Below are positions 14,868 through 29,902 of a stretch of 64,000 nucleotides of DNA, one piece after another. Both the position numbers and the translations under genes were made by a program. Numbering within the stretch: the stretch's first letter is position 1; the number at the start of each line of letters is the position of its first letter. Source of the DNA: Anaeromyces robustus. Its lineage: Eukaryota > Neocallimastigomycota > Neocallimastigomycetes > Neocallimastigales > Neocallimastigaceae. The stretch covers positions 1 to 64,000 of the forward strand of contig MCFG01000107.1 in assembly GCA_002104895.1 (NCBI GenBank), in the 5' to 3' direction. The notes under the pieces were generated by a model. The model saw only the letters and a program-made list of their open reading frames with translations. It was not told the origin of the DNA and searched no databases.

Positions 14868-15522
14868 ATTAAAAAAACACATATAATTTATATTCTATTA
14901 TTAAATAAAATAAATAATAAAAATAAAATATAAGAAAAAAAAATACGTAAAAGAATGAATAAGAATAAAAATTATAAATATTATTTTATTTTTATTATTA
15001 TTCTTTTGAATTAAAATTATTTAAATATATATTTTGCTTTTGTTACATATTATTGCAATTGTTCTAATATATTTTTTTGAATTAATTTTTCTTCTTTTTT
15101 TTTTTTTTTTATTTTATTATTATTTATTAATCCCCAATTAATAAATATATAATTACTTATATATATACATTTATTTATATATATATAAATTTTCATTTTT
15201 AATATCGTTAATATTTAAATTATAAATATAATAATTTAATTGTTTTTTTTTTAAAAAAAAAAAAAAAAAATAAAGAAAGAAATAAAAAAGTTTTTTTAAA
15301 TTAATGAATAATATAATTTTTAATTTTTATTATTTCTTTTATTTTATTTTATTTTATTTTTTATTTTTTTTTATATTTTTAACTCTTATTTTATTTACGT
15401 ATATATTAATTATAATAAAATAAATAATAAAGCATGATATTATAATCTATTATTGTTATTATTATCATTAATAAATACTTTTTCAATAGAATTTTTTCTC
15501 TTTTTTCATATATATATATATA
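14868..15522. other. Convergent intergenic region, no gene seen
   Basis: Spacer between the 3' ends of the METTL16-like and Asn-rich genes. It contains only poly-A/T tracts and AT-rich sequence, and both polyadenylation regions should lie here. Confidence 0.7.
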
Positions 15523-16473
15523 TTATTTTTTGATAAATAAAGTATTCTTTTTATTAACATAATTCTTTTTTTTATTATTATTATTAATTTTTTCAAATTT
15601 AATTTGTGGGGGAACTATATATGATGATGATGACAAATTCATTATACTGCTATTACTATTACTAGTATTACTAATATTATTAAGGTTAGGATTATTATTA
15701 TTATCTATATTTTGATATTCTACAGGAATCATTGAAAATTTTGGATTAGATATATCTTGAATCTGATTTAAATACCCTAAATCATTAGTCATTGTATTAT
15801 TTATAAATAATTCATTAGATAAAAATTTGTAATTCATAACATTACCATTAAATGAAGAAGTAGGGTTTGTACCATTCATAATATCTATATTATTTAATGG
15901 ATACATACTTAAATTATATAAATTATCGGTGGATGGAAGGTTTAATATATCTTGACATTGTGAAAAATCTGATGATGTTTCATTTAAAGTAGAACTATTA
16001 AATGAACTAGAATTAAATGTAGAATTATTAATATCACTAATTACTGTTGTTGTTATTGTTGATGGATTTAAATTAATTAGTAGATTATTAGTTTGCATTG
16101 GATTTTCATTTAAATTATTTAAAGGTAATGTTTTACTATTATCAATCAATGTTTTATCAGAATTTTCATTACTATCATTATTATTACAAAAAGTAGATAA
16201 TATACTATCATTATTATTTTCTAAAGATTTTATTAAAAGATCTTGACTATTATTTAATTTTGATAAGTCAATAGTTACATCTACATTGGAAGTATCCTCT
16301 AATTTATATAGATTTGTTGTTTTCGAAAGATCAATATCCATATTATCCTCTGATATTTTACTTAGTACAGGAGCCTCGATTATATTAGTAATAAGAGATT
16401 CTGAATTTAAATTTAATAAAGGTGAAGTATTATTATTATTATTATTGTCGTTGTTATTATTATTATTATTATT

Positions 16474-16512
<39 letters not shown>

Positions 16513-19268
16513 ATTATTGTTATTATTATTGTTATTATTTTTATTATTATCATTATTATTATTGTTGTTGTTGTTATTATTGCTATTATCATTATTGTCA
16601 TTAGTAGTAGGTATTTGATTTAATGTTGATAATGAAGTTGTACTTAAAGATGATGAATCATTTCCAGAAATATCTGAAGTATTTACATCATTTTTAGTAT
16701 ATAATATATTCTGATTATTATCATTTTTTTCTTGATATATTTTTTCATTTTCTGTTGTTTTTATTTCATTTTCATTTAATGTGGATAATTGAGGTTGAGT
16801 TGATTGAATTTGCGTTTGAAAAGATGATTGTGGTTGTGTTTGAATTTGTATTTGAGTTTGAGTTTGAACTTGTTGAGGTAAGGATGAAACTTGAAGATTA
16901 TTTTGAAATTGTGATGGTAATGACATTGTAGATAATTGAGTTGTAGTTGTTGTAAATGGGGTAGTTAATGCTGTAGTTAAAGATGGTTGGAATGAAGGTT
17001 GAAATTGAGCATTAAATTGTTGAAAGGGTTGAGATGATAATTGTTGTTGTTGTAATTGAAATTGAAGTGGTGGTATTGATGGTGATACTTGTGACAATTG
17101 TTGTTGCTGAGGTGGTAATGTTTGAGATGTAGATGTTGTTGGTTGTGGATAGCAAATGATTTCATTTTCTAAATTATTATTTATAATAATACCAGATAAT
17201 ACATTATTATTTTTATTTTCTATATTTATAAACAATAATATATATTATAATTCAAAAAAAAAGAAATTAAGAAAAAAAAGTGTATATATAAAAGTATATA
17301 TATATATATATAAATATAATATTTAATAAATATTTGTTATTTTGAAACATTAAAATTATTATTGTTAATAATGATTTGTATTAAATATTTACCTGTACAT
17401 ATTGAATAAGATAGACCATTAGTAGGATTAATAAATGAATTAGGATAATTTTGAAGTATGATTGGATTATTTGAATTTCCAGTTAATGATAAAGAATTCA
17501 ATTCATTATTCATTAACATTGAATTATCTTTAGTAACTTGGAATCCATTATTAGAAGTGGAAATTAATTCATTTTTATTATTACATTCATTTATTTCTTC
17601 TTCATTATTTTGATGAGTTATTCTTAATTTTAATCGTTTTTGAATATTAAATTTTATATTTTTTTTCTCTTTCATATGAATTATATCAGAAAAACTAGAT
17701 GGTACCACTTTATTAGTATCTTTTTTAAGTTCTTGTTTTAATTTTTCTAACTTTTCCTTTTTTTGAACTCTTAATTTAATTTTATTATGAAGAGTTTGTT
17801 TATTATTTGATGAATTATATACATTATCTTCAAGAGTATTATAACCTTCATGTTCTATTGAATTAACTTTATCATATTCTTCTGTATAGTTTCTTTTTTT
17901 ATTCTCATCTTGAGGATAATTTAAATAATTTATGAAAGAAAAATTAGGATTTTGTTGTTGTTGTTGTGGTTGCTGTTGTGATTGTTGTTGAGGAAATTCA
18001 TATTGATCAATATTATTTATATTACTAAATATATTTGCATTAATCATAGGTGAAACAACAGTATTCTTTTTACAATTATTATAAATATTAGTATTCATAA
18101 GAGGGTAATAGGATGATGGTAATCCTACTAATGTTTGTGATACATTTAAACCATTATTATTAACTGAGTTATTTAATGATGTTGGTAAATTATATCCTAT
18201 ATATAAGTTTTGAAGTTGGTTATCATAAGATGCACCTATTGACATTGGATTATTTCCATAAATATTTTTTGTATTATTATTTCTATCATCAGATTCTACA
18301 ATAACTTTTTTTTTTTTGTATTTTTAATTTTATATTTAATTATATATATAATAGTATTATAATATGTGTTTTTTTTAAAGAAAATAAAAAAAGAAAAAAG
18401 ATAATAATATTAGATATAATTAATAAAAATATTTATAAATATAAACATATATATATAATGGATGAATTACTATTATTTAATTGTGCATAATTATTAATAC
18501 TGGTATTTCCAACTGTTTTGTAAGTTTTATGAGTTCTTGAGAGAATTTGTTGTGAAGCTGAAGGTGTTATTGTCATAGATGATGAACTAGATAAACTATT
18601 AATTGACATTCTACTACTACCACTATTTGTATTACTACCATGACTATTATTTTTTTTATATTTAATGTAATACTTATTTTGACTATTTGTTAATGAATTT
18701 CCATTAACTTTTTTTATTCTTCTATATGATAAATTATAGGATGGATAGCACTGATTATAAACATTATTATTAACACTATCTGATGATATAGAATTAGATG
18801 AAGAAGAAGGAGTAGAAACACTATCTGACATTGAAGATGATTTTTGTTTATAATAAATAGGGTATGGATGACTATAAACTTTATTAGATGGAAAAGTTAA
18901 TCTTTTTTGTTTATAACCATTATCATCCTTTGATCTATTATGATTATGATTTTTTCTGAAAATATAACGAGATGGTTTATTCACTGAAATTCTAGACGAA
19001 AGTGATGACATGCTATTAGAATAAACTAAAGTATTTACAGGTGATCCAACTTCACTTCCTTTTAATATTGATTGAGAACTATATGAACTATTATTTAATT
19101 GTAAACTTTTTTGAGAACTTTCAACAGATGATGAAATTTCATTCTTTATACATGAATTATCTTTTTCCATTGATCCATCTTTATTTATGATATTACTATC
19201 CTCATTATCGTTTATATTATTATTATTATTATTTTCTATTGATTCAATGGTAATTGTGTTATTATTAC

Positions 19269-19320
<52 letters not shown>

Positions 19321-20414
19321 TTCTATCGATTCAATACTAATTGTATCATTATTACTATTATTTTTATTATTTTTATTATTATTTTCTATTGATTCAATAC
19401 TAATCATATTATTATTACTATTATTATTATTTTTATTATTATTATTATTTTCTATTGATTCAATACTAATTTTGTCATTATTATTATTTTTATTATTATT
19501 TTCTATTGATTCAATACTAATTTTGTCATTATTATTATTTTTATTATTATTTTCTATTGATTCAATACTAATTGTATTATTATTACTACTATTATTATTA
19601 TTATTATTATTATCCCTTGATTTAATAGTAATTGTATTATTATTATTCTTATTTTTGTCTTCTATATTTTTTTCCTTTATTTCTTTATCTGAATTTTTTT
19701 TATTATTATTAACATCAATACTAATTACTTTAGAGTCATCCACTTTATTAATTTCTTTTTTTATAGAAATTTCATTTTTTTCATGTTTTAAGTGCTTCTT
19801 TAATCCATCTTTTTTCATCTTTTTTTCTTCTTCCTATTATTATTCCAATATAATAATTTTATTATTTTAAATAAGTATTATATAAAAGAAAAAAAGATAA
19901 AATTTATTTAATATTATTTTAGATAAAAAAAAATATTTTGTAATGACATTTAAATTTATAAAAAATATTTTTTTATTTCTAATTATTTTCATTTTACATT
20001 TTTCATTTCAGTCTTCCTAATCATATTTTTTATTTTTCTACCCAATAATATTTCATTTTTATCTAATTTTACCAAACTTTTTTCTTTTATTTTTACTTTT
20101 TTTTCATTAAAATCACCTTTTTTGATTTTTATTTTTTCCTGTTTTGTTATATTTACACTTTTAACATCTTTATTATTTTCATTACTTATTTCCTTAACTT
20201 TTGAAATATTATTATTGGTTTTACTCTCTACAGTTGATTTTAATAAATTAGTTCGTTCAGAGTTGTCCTTTTTTCCAATATTTAAAACTGATTCTTTTTG
20301 ATGTTCTATATCCGTAGTATCTAAAAATAATATTTGATTTTTATTATTATCATTATTACTATCATTTTTATTACTATTACTATTATTATTATTATTCTTA
20401 TTATTATTATTGTA

Positions 20415-20452
<38 letters not shown>

Positions 20453-20467
20453 CATTATTATTATCAA

Positions 20468-20513
<46 letters not shown>

Positions 20514-22060
20514 ATTAATATTATCATAATTATTATTATTATTATTTTCTTTATTAGTTTTATCTATATCCATTTTTACAGTATTAATATCACGGTTATC
20601 TTTATTATTTTTATTATCATTATTTATATCTTTATCTATATCCATTTTTACAGTACTAATATCACGGTTGTCTTTATTATTTTTATTAACGTTATTTATA
20701 TCTATATCTATATCCATTTTCATAGCATTATTATTATTATTATTATTATTACCATCATTTTTATTATTTATATCGTTATTATTATTATTATTATTAATAT
20801 CATTATTATCATTATTTTTATTATTTTTATTATTTTTATTATTATTATTATTATTGTTGTTGTTGTTGTTGTTGTCGTTTTTATTGTTATTATAATCCTT
20901 AGCATCTTTATTCTTTTCATTATTGTTATTGGTTTCACTATTATTTTTATTTTTGTCAATTGTTAAAAGATCATTTGGTTGAAAAGATTTTGTGTCTGAT
21001 AATGTATAATCAATGAATGAATCAGCAGATGAAGTAATTAGTTCCTTTGTATTTTGATTTCCTTCATTAGAATCTATTTATATATTATATAATATAAAAA
21101 AAAAAGTTTAATACTCTTTGATTCGATGTTGTTATTTTTTTTTGTTATATTTTATATTTTTTTAAAAAAAAACATTATAATAAATATAATATACTATAAT
21201 TATTTTATATATTAAATGTATTTTTTTCTAAGAAAATTGAATAATAATATAAAACCTTTTGTAGAATTACATAGTTTTTCTTTATCATTATTATCATCAT
21301 TGTTAGTAGAATAATAACTTATTGAATTAGATGAAAGTCCATATATTTCCATATTATATATATTTTCTAATAATTCGGATGTTGGTTTCAATGTTTTTTC
21401 AAAATTATTGCTTTTTGAATTTTCATTTTGATTAACATTCATATATATATTTAAATCATTATTCTCTTTAAACTGATTACTGTTATACAGTCCAAATTCA
21501 GATGAGGATATATATGATAAAGATGAAGAAGGTGTATATGGAAATTGACATTTTTCATTAGGATTTCCATCATCGCTTACTTTTATTTCCTTATTTATAA
21601 TATCTGGATGAGAAGATACATAAGAAAATGTTTTAGTATTATCAAATGATTTAAGTTCATTTATACTTTGATTACCAGATAATTTAATGACATTTGATTG
21701 ATTACCAGATAATTTAATGACATTTGATGGATTAATTGATGATATATCGGTAGTAATATCAGTAGATAAATTTAATGATAAATTAGATTCTGGAAGTGAA
21801 GAGGAAGAACCAGATGGTGAAAGTTTATATAGTTCCTTATTAGCATTATAATTTTCTTTTAAAGGAATAATTGCTAAACTTAATGTTGGCGATTCAGTAA
21901 GAGGATATTTAATATCTTTTTTTAATATTTTTTCTTTTGAATTTTTTTGATCATAAGATTCTGTTTCATTATTATAAATATATTCTCTTTTTATTATTTG
22001 GTTTTTTTCATTAATATTATTATTAGGTGAATTTGAAAAACTATCTGTAATAAATTCCAT
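15523..22060 (-). CDS. Very large Asn-rich disordered protein with internal tandem repeats, function unknown
   Basis: Five exons join in phase: 22060-21256, 21073-19998, 19833-18471, 18304-17393 and 17219-15523 (5853 nt, 1950 aa). No folded domain is recognised. Exon 1 repeats SNVIKLSGNQ twice. Exon 2 carries an imperfect repeat of about 23 residues around KMDIDKDINNDNKNNKDNRD and then long Asn runs. Exon 3 carries about seven repeats built on ISIESIENNN. Exon 4 has a Lys/Glu-rich, potentially helical basic stretch (KIKLRVQKKEKLEKLKQEL). Exon 5 begins with a Gln/Pro/Thr-rich segment and a poly-Asn block. Such composition suggests a scaffold, prion-like or transcriptional regulatory protein, but nothing visible decides between these. 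The phase consistency across four introns is the main argument that this is one gene rather than several ORFs. Confidence 0.72.
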
Positions 22061-25000
22061 AATAAAAATTTTAATTTATTTTATTTTATTTTTTTTTTTT
22101 ATTGTATTTTTTTTTTATTTTATTTTATTTATTAAATATTTTACTTTGTATCTAAAATGATGAAATGAATACAATTATATTCATTTATGAATACACATAA
22201 AGCATGAAAGCTTTACAGTATTAAAAAATAATATATTATAATATAATGTAAAATAAAAAAAAATACTAATAATATTATTTATAAAATTATAAAATATTTA
22301 TCATTTCAATTATTATAGAGTTTAAGTAGCAGAAGTTATTAAGGACTTTAAGTAAATTTTAAAAAATAATATATATATATATAGGATATATATGATAAAT
22401 TATTATATTTACATAAAATAAAAAGAGAAAATAAATAAAAATAAAAATTAATCAACATCAAAAAAATACAGCAATAACAACAAAAACAAAAAGAAAAACA
22501 AAACAAAACAAAAAAAATAAATAAACTTTATTTATTATAATTATATTGATTAATCTGAAGTTTTATTACTTATATAATTGTTGTTTTTAAAAAAAAAATT
22601 TAATAATTACATAAACAGAAAATTGTAATAATGGAAAATTAAAAAATCAAAAGATATTAAACTAAGTTTTGTATGTTTTTAATTAATTGAAATCAATAAT
22701 TTTTTTAATTAATAGAGTTTTTAAATATTATGTATTTTGGAATTGCTAATAAAATAATTAAAACAGAAATGAATGTAATGCTTTATTTATACAATATTAA
22801 CAATAACAATAGCAATAATAGCAGGAAGCAATAGAAGTAATAATATAAGATTAATAATATAAAGAAATCTAATTTTAAAAAAAAATATTTTTTTATAATT
22901 GATAAACCATTTTGAAAAATATATATTTTATATATATATATTCATTAATAATAATTGAAATTTCAAAATAGTTAAGTTTTATTTATTATTATTTTTTATT
23001 TATTGTTGATTATTTTAAATAATTTAATTTTATATATTAATACAATAATAAAAAAATTAGTATAATAATAATAATAATAATCCATTTTATTATGATTTAA
23101 TCCCATAAATTTTTAATTGTGGCAGGTTTTATTTATCAAATCTTTAAATTTTTTAAGTTTTAAATTATTATATTATATATTGAAATATATTATATAATTT
23201 AACTAAAAAAATTTCTTTAGTTCAACTTATTAAGAATTTTTAAAATTAAATATTAATTTATGTAAGATATAATATAAAATATGAATAGTTTATCAAATTC
23301 ATTTAACAAAAATTATAATAAGTTAGTTGATAAACTATTCATATTTTATATTTTATCTTACATAAATTAATATTTAAGTTAGTAAATAAGTAAATAATAT
23401 ATAAATAAATTAATAAATATATATAAATGAATAAACAATATTGTAAAAAATAATATTTTTATAATAAATTAAAGTACTTTTAAAGTACTTTTGTTTAATA
23501 ATATAATAATTACTAATAATAACAATAATACATTATTATATATTATATATTATTAAAAATTACTAAAGAAAATAAAATATATAATATTATAATTATAAAT
23601 AATTGTGATATTTAGTATTTTTTATGTGTATATATTATGATTTTTATAAATAATTAAATCTTTGAAAACATTTAATAATTACATTATTTACTGTCATATA
23701 TTAAAAAAAAAAAAAAAAAACGGTCAGTTATTTCACATTATATTTATAGAAAGTGTAATGTAATATGGAATATATAATAAGTCAATTAAATATTAAAAAA
23801 ATTAAAACATTTAAATATAATGAGGTGTAACGTTTTTATCAATAAATATCAAATGTATTTCTAAAAAAAAAATATCAAATATATTTATAATAAATTAAAA
23901 ACTTATTGAATGCATACAATTTTTAAAATATTTAAATATTTATCATTTTAATCATTTTATATATATAATTCTGATAAAAATGATTATTATTTTCATCCAA
24001 TGAATTATATGTTTATTTGTAATTGTTTTGATATGTTATATTTTTTTTTATAAAAAAAAATATCAAAATATTATATTATATAATAATCTTATTTTATTTA
24101 TTATATTATTATTTGGTATTCATATTTGTTACTATTTGGTATTTACTATAATATCTTATGTAACATCTAAATATTATTATTCACTATATATTATATAATA
24201 AATAAAAAATAAAAAAAAATAAATAAAAATCATTGTATATAAAATTAAATAAATAAATAAATAAATATATAATTTTGCATTCATGTATAATAATTATGTA
24301 TATATTAATTATATATTAACAATTAATACAAAGTTTATCTTCAAAATAAATTAATTTTCAATTATTCCAAATATGGTAAATCCATAAATTTTTAATAAAA
24401 GAACCAAAGTATAAAAGCATTTTTAAATTTTAATTATTAATTAAAATTTAATAGATTAATGAGATAGCAAATAATATAATTATAATATAATAATAATATA
24501 ATGATAATATATTATTATATATAAAATTTTTTGTTTAAATATATAATATATACAAATGTATATAACATGGGAATAATAATAATAATTAATAATTAATAAT
24601 AAACAAATATTATATAATTAATTATATAATACAAAATTATTTTAATTATTTGTTGTCAATAGTTGTAACAAAAAATACTTTAGATAAAATATTTATTAAT
24701 GTAAATAAATTTGCTTCTTTTAAATAAAGCAATAGAAAAAATATTATGTTAATAATATTTTGTAATATTAAAAAAGCATTAAGAATTTTTAAATAATACA
24801 AAAAAAATTCTTTATACTGGTTTTTTATTTCATCTTTTTTTTCTTAATACTTTTTTCATATTGTAATGTATATACAATAAAAATAAAGAGATAATTTTTA
24901 ATATATAAAATTAGTCGTTTTGAATAAATCATATTATTAATTATTTATTTTTTTTCTTTTTTTTTTTTAATTTATTTATATATCAAAAAAATTTTTAAAA

Positions 25001-25965
25001 AATTTTTAATTATTATTGTACTATATAATATTTATATATTAAATATTAAATATTAAGTAAAGTACTGTATATTAATATATTGTTTAATATATAATTTTTA
25101 AGTTTAAAAAAGTTTTAAATTTTTTAAACTTTATTTTTTTTTTTTTTTATAGGTTTAAAACTTTATATATTCATTATTGTAATACTTTATTATTGTTGTT
25201 ATTATTTATTATTATAGAATTTTTAATTCCCTTGTATTTTTTTTTTTCTACTACTTTTTTCTTTCTTTTTTTCTTTCTTATTTAAATATATCATAGCTAT
25301 TTATTATTTTAATTATTTTTTATTTGTTACAGAGAAATATTTATTTTTTGTTAATTCTTTATATTTAATAATATATTTTTTTATTTTATATATTTGTAGT
25401 ATATATTTAAATGTATTAATATCCCAATAGATTATTAACAATGACATATTTATAAATATCTTTACTTTTATATTTTGATTTATTTTGAAAAGTAAAGTTA
25501 TGAAAAAAAAATGAAACAAAAAAGATAATATGAATAAATTAATTACTTTTTTTATTCATGTTAATTCCATATTATTTTAAAGGGTATTTAATGAAATAAA
25601 AACAAACCATAACTTAAAATTTATGTATATATAATATTCATAAAATAAATAAATTAAAAAAAAAAAAAAAAGAAAAAAAGAAAAAAAAAAAAAAGAAAAA
25701 AAAAGAAAGAAAGAAGAAAAAATACTAAATATAATTAATATTAAAATATATTTAATATTATAATTTATTTTATAAATGAAATCTTTGTTGTTAGTTTTCG
25801 ACATTTTATTAAAAAATATATATAATTATAATCATAGAAAAAATAATAAAAACTTTTTATTTCCTTTACAAATAAAAGCAATAATTAAAAATAATAAATA
25901 AAAAAATATATATAATAAAAAGTAAAAAAAAAAATATTATGTAATAATAAAAATAATAAGAAGAA
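22061..25965. other. 3.9-kb gene desert (divergent promoters plus inverted repeat)
   Basis: No coding sequence is supported. The region separates two divergent Asn-rich genes. It contains a long inverted repeat (23246-23377), a tandem AAAGTACTTTT pair near 23474-23492, and many short A/T tracts. A short minus-strand open frame at 25577-25804 is a polypyrimidine artefact in part and is not called. It is the longest interval in the window between adjacent protein-coding genes. Confidence 0.6.
23246..23377. repeat. Near-perfect inverted repeat, 51-bp arms, 30-nt loop
   Basis: The arm at 23246-23296 (TTAAATATTAATTTATGTAA... to ...AGTTTATCAA) is the reverse complement of 23327-23377 with a single mismatch. 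The loop is 23297-23326. No flanking target duplication is obvious. It could be a MITE-like fold-back element, a transcribed hairpin, or a palindrome from replication slippage. Confidence 0.93.
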
Positions 25966-27780
25966 ATGGATACAAAATTAATGGTTAATGTTTTAAATAA
26001 CAAAGAGGATAATAATAATTTGAAATCAATAGATTATAATTCATTAAATGAGATCCCAAAGAAAAATAAAATTGAACCAATATATGTGAATAAAAATATA
26101 ATGGAAAAAGCTTCAACTCCAATTAAAATTAATATATTTGAAAAAAAAAATACCTGGATTAAAAATAAAAATGATTCAGAAAAAACTATTATTACAAATG
26201 AAGAAATTCATAATTTTAAAACTAAACATAATGCAACACTCAATGAAAAAAATAATTTGTTTACTTATTCTGAACCAGAAATAAATGAAGAATTTTCAAA
26301 AATTGTATCAGTAGAAACAAATGAAAAAATTAATAGTTCTGAAACTTTAATTAGTGAAGAAGCTTTGAAAAATATATTAACTGATAAAACTGTACATACA
26401 AATGATTCTTTAGACAGTTTATACAGCTTAAATCCTGAAGATAATGAAATTATTAACGATACATTATTATTATCGGAACAAAATGAAAATTTCGATGAAA
26501 ATCGAAATGACATAATATATATTAATGATAAGAAGAATAATAATTCATTAGAATCAAAAGAAGAATCAAGTAAAATTATAACTGCTAAAAATGTACAAAT
26601 GTTAGAAACGAATAATGACCAAAGTTTTCATACTTTAAGTGATGATTCCTTAAACTATGAAAAAAATGTTTTCAGTTATAATAGTGATATTATTTTAAGT
26701 GATGATGAAGATCAGAAACAATCAAAAATAAATGAGTTATATAATGAAGCTGTTATTATAAAGAATCTTGATGATAATGTTTTTTCCTTTGTAAATGAAG
26801 ATTCTTATAATGAATATTTGGATAATAGTATTGAGAATTCAGGACGTCCAGAATATTCATTTGAAAGATCCTTTAATATAAATAATAATAATAATAATAA
26901 TGATAATAAAGTAATTAATGAGAATTATTATAATGGATTTTCATTAGATGAAGAATCCAATAAAATAAATCTTGTTCAAAATAGTTTAGATGAGGTTTTA
27001 AATAATGAAATAAAACATTTCGAAAATTTACAATTAAAATCTATAACATTAAACGATATTAATGAACCAACAAATAATAGTAATTTTCAATATAATAATG
27101 GCAATTTTGATGATTCTGATGATATAATTTATGTTATTGATGATGAGATTCCAGAAGATTTTAAACCATCTGACAACGAAATATATAAAACAAGAAAAAA
27201 GGTTACATTTAATGAAAAAATTAATATAAAAAAAATTGATAGAATAGAGGAACAGTTTGATCCTACTATTAAAAGTTATATTAAAAATGGATTTAAAATA
27301 AGGTTCCATAAATTAAAAAAAATTTTTAATGGAAATAAAAAAAAGCATTCCAAATCTATGAATGAATACCAAAGAGAATTACCTATTATTACCATAGATT
27401 ACGTTGATGATAATTATGAAACTTATAATAAAAAAGAAATAAAATATTTTGGAAAGAATTATCCTAGCATTGTTATAGAATTTTCAGATGATTATGAAAG
27501 TTATGAAAGTTATGAAAATTATGAAAATTATGAAAATTATGAAAATAATGAAAGTTTTGAAAATTATTATAATAATGATAATTATGGAGATTATAATAAT
27601 TATAATAATTACGAAAATTATAATAATAATGGAAATTTTGATAATTATGAAAATTATGGATGTGATGAAGATTATGAAAATTATGAAGGTATAAAGATAA
27701 TGAATTTAGAAGAAAATGAAATAATGGAAATAGATCAAAATGGAATGAATGAAATAAACTATGATGATATGATTGATACC

Positions 27781-27829
<49 letters not shown>

Positions 27830-28509
27830 TAATTAATAATAATTATGTTAATATTAATAAGGATAAAGAAATTCAAAGAAAAATTATTAAGCCCATTTTA
27901 ATTAATCGTGATGAACCCGTAAATATCTCAATATCTGAAAATGAACATGATTCATATATAAATGAAAAAGATCAAAATAAAAATATAGATGAAAAAAATA
28001 AAAATAAAAATAAAAATAAAAATAAAAAAATACCATTTTATTTACATGAAGGATCTTCTCATAAAGATAAAAGAAAGCAACAAAAAGCAAAAAAATTAAT
28101 TGATAAAGTTATGAATTTAGAAAAAAAATATGCAATTAGGGAAGAAGAAAATCGTAAATTAAGAAATATTATTTATGAAAAAGAAATTTTAAAAAAGCAA
28201 AAAGAACTTTTAGCAAAAAAACAATTATTAGAATCAAAAAAACAGAATAAAATATTAGAATTGCAAAAACATAATAAAATATTAGAAATAAATCTTAATA
28301 GATATTTACCTCATTCATTTGATGTAAATAATAAAGTATCGGTTGTTAGTATTGATTCATCAAAATCACCTAATACTAAAAGCATTTTAAAGAAAGCAAA
28401 ATCTTTGACTTCTTTCAAATCTTTATATAAATCATTAAAACATACCCTTTCATTAAATGATAACTTAAAAAATAATTCAGGTAAGAAATAATATAATAAT
28501 AACAATAAT

Positions 28510-28547
<38 letters not shown>

Positions 28548-29902
28548 GAATTTTATAAATATATTTAATAATATATTTATTTATAATAATAATAAAAATA
28601 ACTATTTATATATAAGATGAGAGTTATGATGATGAAAATAAAAATAAAAAAATAGAAAAAAACAATGAAAATAATTATTTTAATAATGAAAATTATGATA
28701 TAGAGAATATGGATATAAATATGACAAGTAAAAATAATATTTATAATGAGAATAATTTAATTAAAAATAAAAATTTTAATAATGTTGAGAAATTGGATAT
28801 AAATAATAATAGCAGTAATGATAATAATAATAGCAATAGTAATAATACTAGTAATGACTATGATAATAATAATAGTAATAATAATAATAATAATTATAAC
28901 GTTAATAACAATAATGATAATAATAATATAAAAACAAAGAAATTAGAAAATAAAAATGAAATAGACAATAAGTTACAAAAGATTCAATCCTCATTAGCAA
29001 CAATTCATGTAGATGATGTTATGGATACTGATACAAAAGTTGAGGATAATATTATTAATGAATATCAAATAGACAATAAAAATAGATTAAATATAGATAA
29101 AAAAGGAGAAAAGCGATTACGAAAGAAAAAATTTTGGTTATTATTTAATATGCTTAAAAAAAATAAAAGCTTAAGTTATCAAAAAGAACATATTAATATC
29201 GACGTCAAATATAATAAAGATAATGTTGATAATCATGATAAAAATAATCTTAGAAATTTTAATAAATTTGAATATATAATGAATAATTATATAATTAATT
29301 CTATATCATATATACCTAAATCTTTTATTAGTGGAAACGAAGAAAGAAAATACCAAACAGATCAAATACAAAAAGGGGAATATCAAAAAGAAATAGAAAA
29401 TGATAATTCAAATAATCAATTTGATAAAATGGATTCATCATTAACAGAAACTGATACTTTAGCTAAGCAAATATCAAATATTTCTAGTTCTATTGACATA
29501 GAATCAAAATCTTTCTATCCACTCCAAAATGAAGATACCCAGATGTTAACTACAGATCCATTAACTCAACCTATGGAAAATAATGATATTATTATTTCTA
29601 CAAAAAACAATTCATCCATATCTATAGAAGAAGATGAAAAAATGTATCTTAAAAAACATCAACAAAAAATAGAAATGAAAACTGTTAAAGCAGGAACAAA
29701 TAATAATCATTCTCAAAATAAAAAAATATTTTCTCCTGTGATATTACCAATAGAAAAAGAAAATGAATTTAATAAAGTAGAAATTATTGAAGTCATTGAT
29801 GAGTATACAATAAATTGCCAAAAACCATTCATTTTTGTTACAGACAATGGCAAAAAAGAAGAAATTATGGAAATAATAATTGAAGATGAAATTATTGAAT
29901 AA
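25966..29902 (+). CDS. Large Asn-rich acidic protein with coiled coil, function unknown
   Basis: Two exons, 25966-28480 and 28617-29902, join in phase (3801 nt, 1266 aa). An earlier acceptor after the poly-T tract would hit a stop, so 28617 is used. The first 400 or so residues are Asn/Asp/Glu/Ser-rich. A basic block follows with KKVTFNE (a K-V-T-F match to the RVxF docking motif of protein phosphatase 1). Next comes a Tyr/Asn-rich stretch of NYE repeats (about residues 505-570), a poly-Asn run, and a heptad-like Lys/Glu coiled coil (about residues 700-785). Exon 2 opens Asn-rich and has a second short basic patch (RLRKKKFWLLFNMLKK). No enzyme or known family is recognised. Prion-like composition suggests a condensate or scaffold role, but that is inference. 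Confidence 0.75.

Noticed and set aside
16286-16618. Plus-strand Leu-rich ORFs opposite the Asn-rich gene
   Set aside because: Antisense reading of poly-Asn codons; the same applies to 19187-19870 and 20334-20966.
25577-25804. Minus-strand ORF starting MSKTNNKDF
   Set aside because: After a plausible start it becomes Ser/Phe repeats from a purine tract; no splice or family support.
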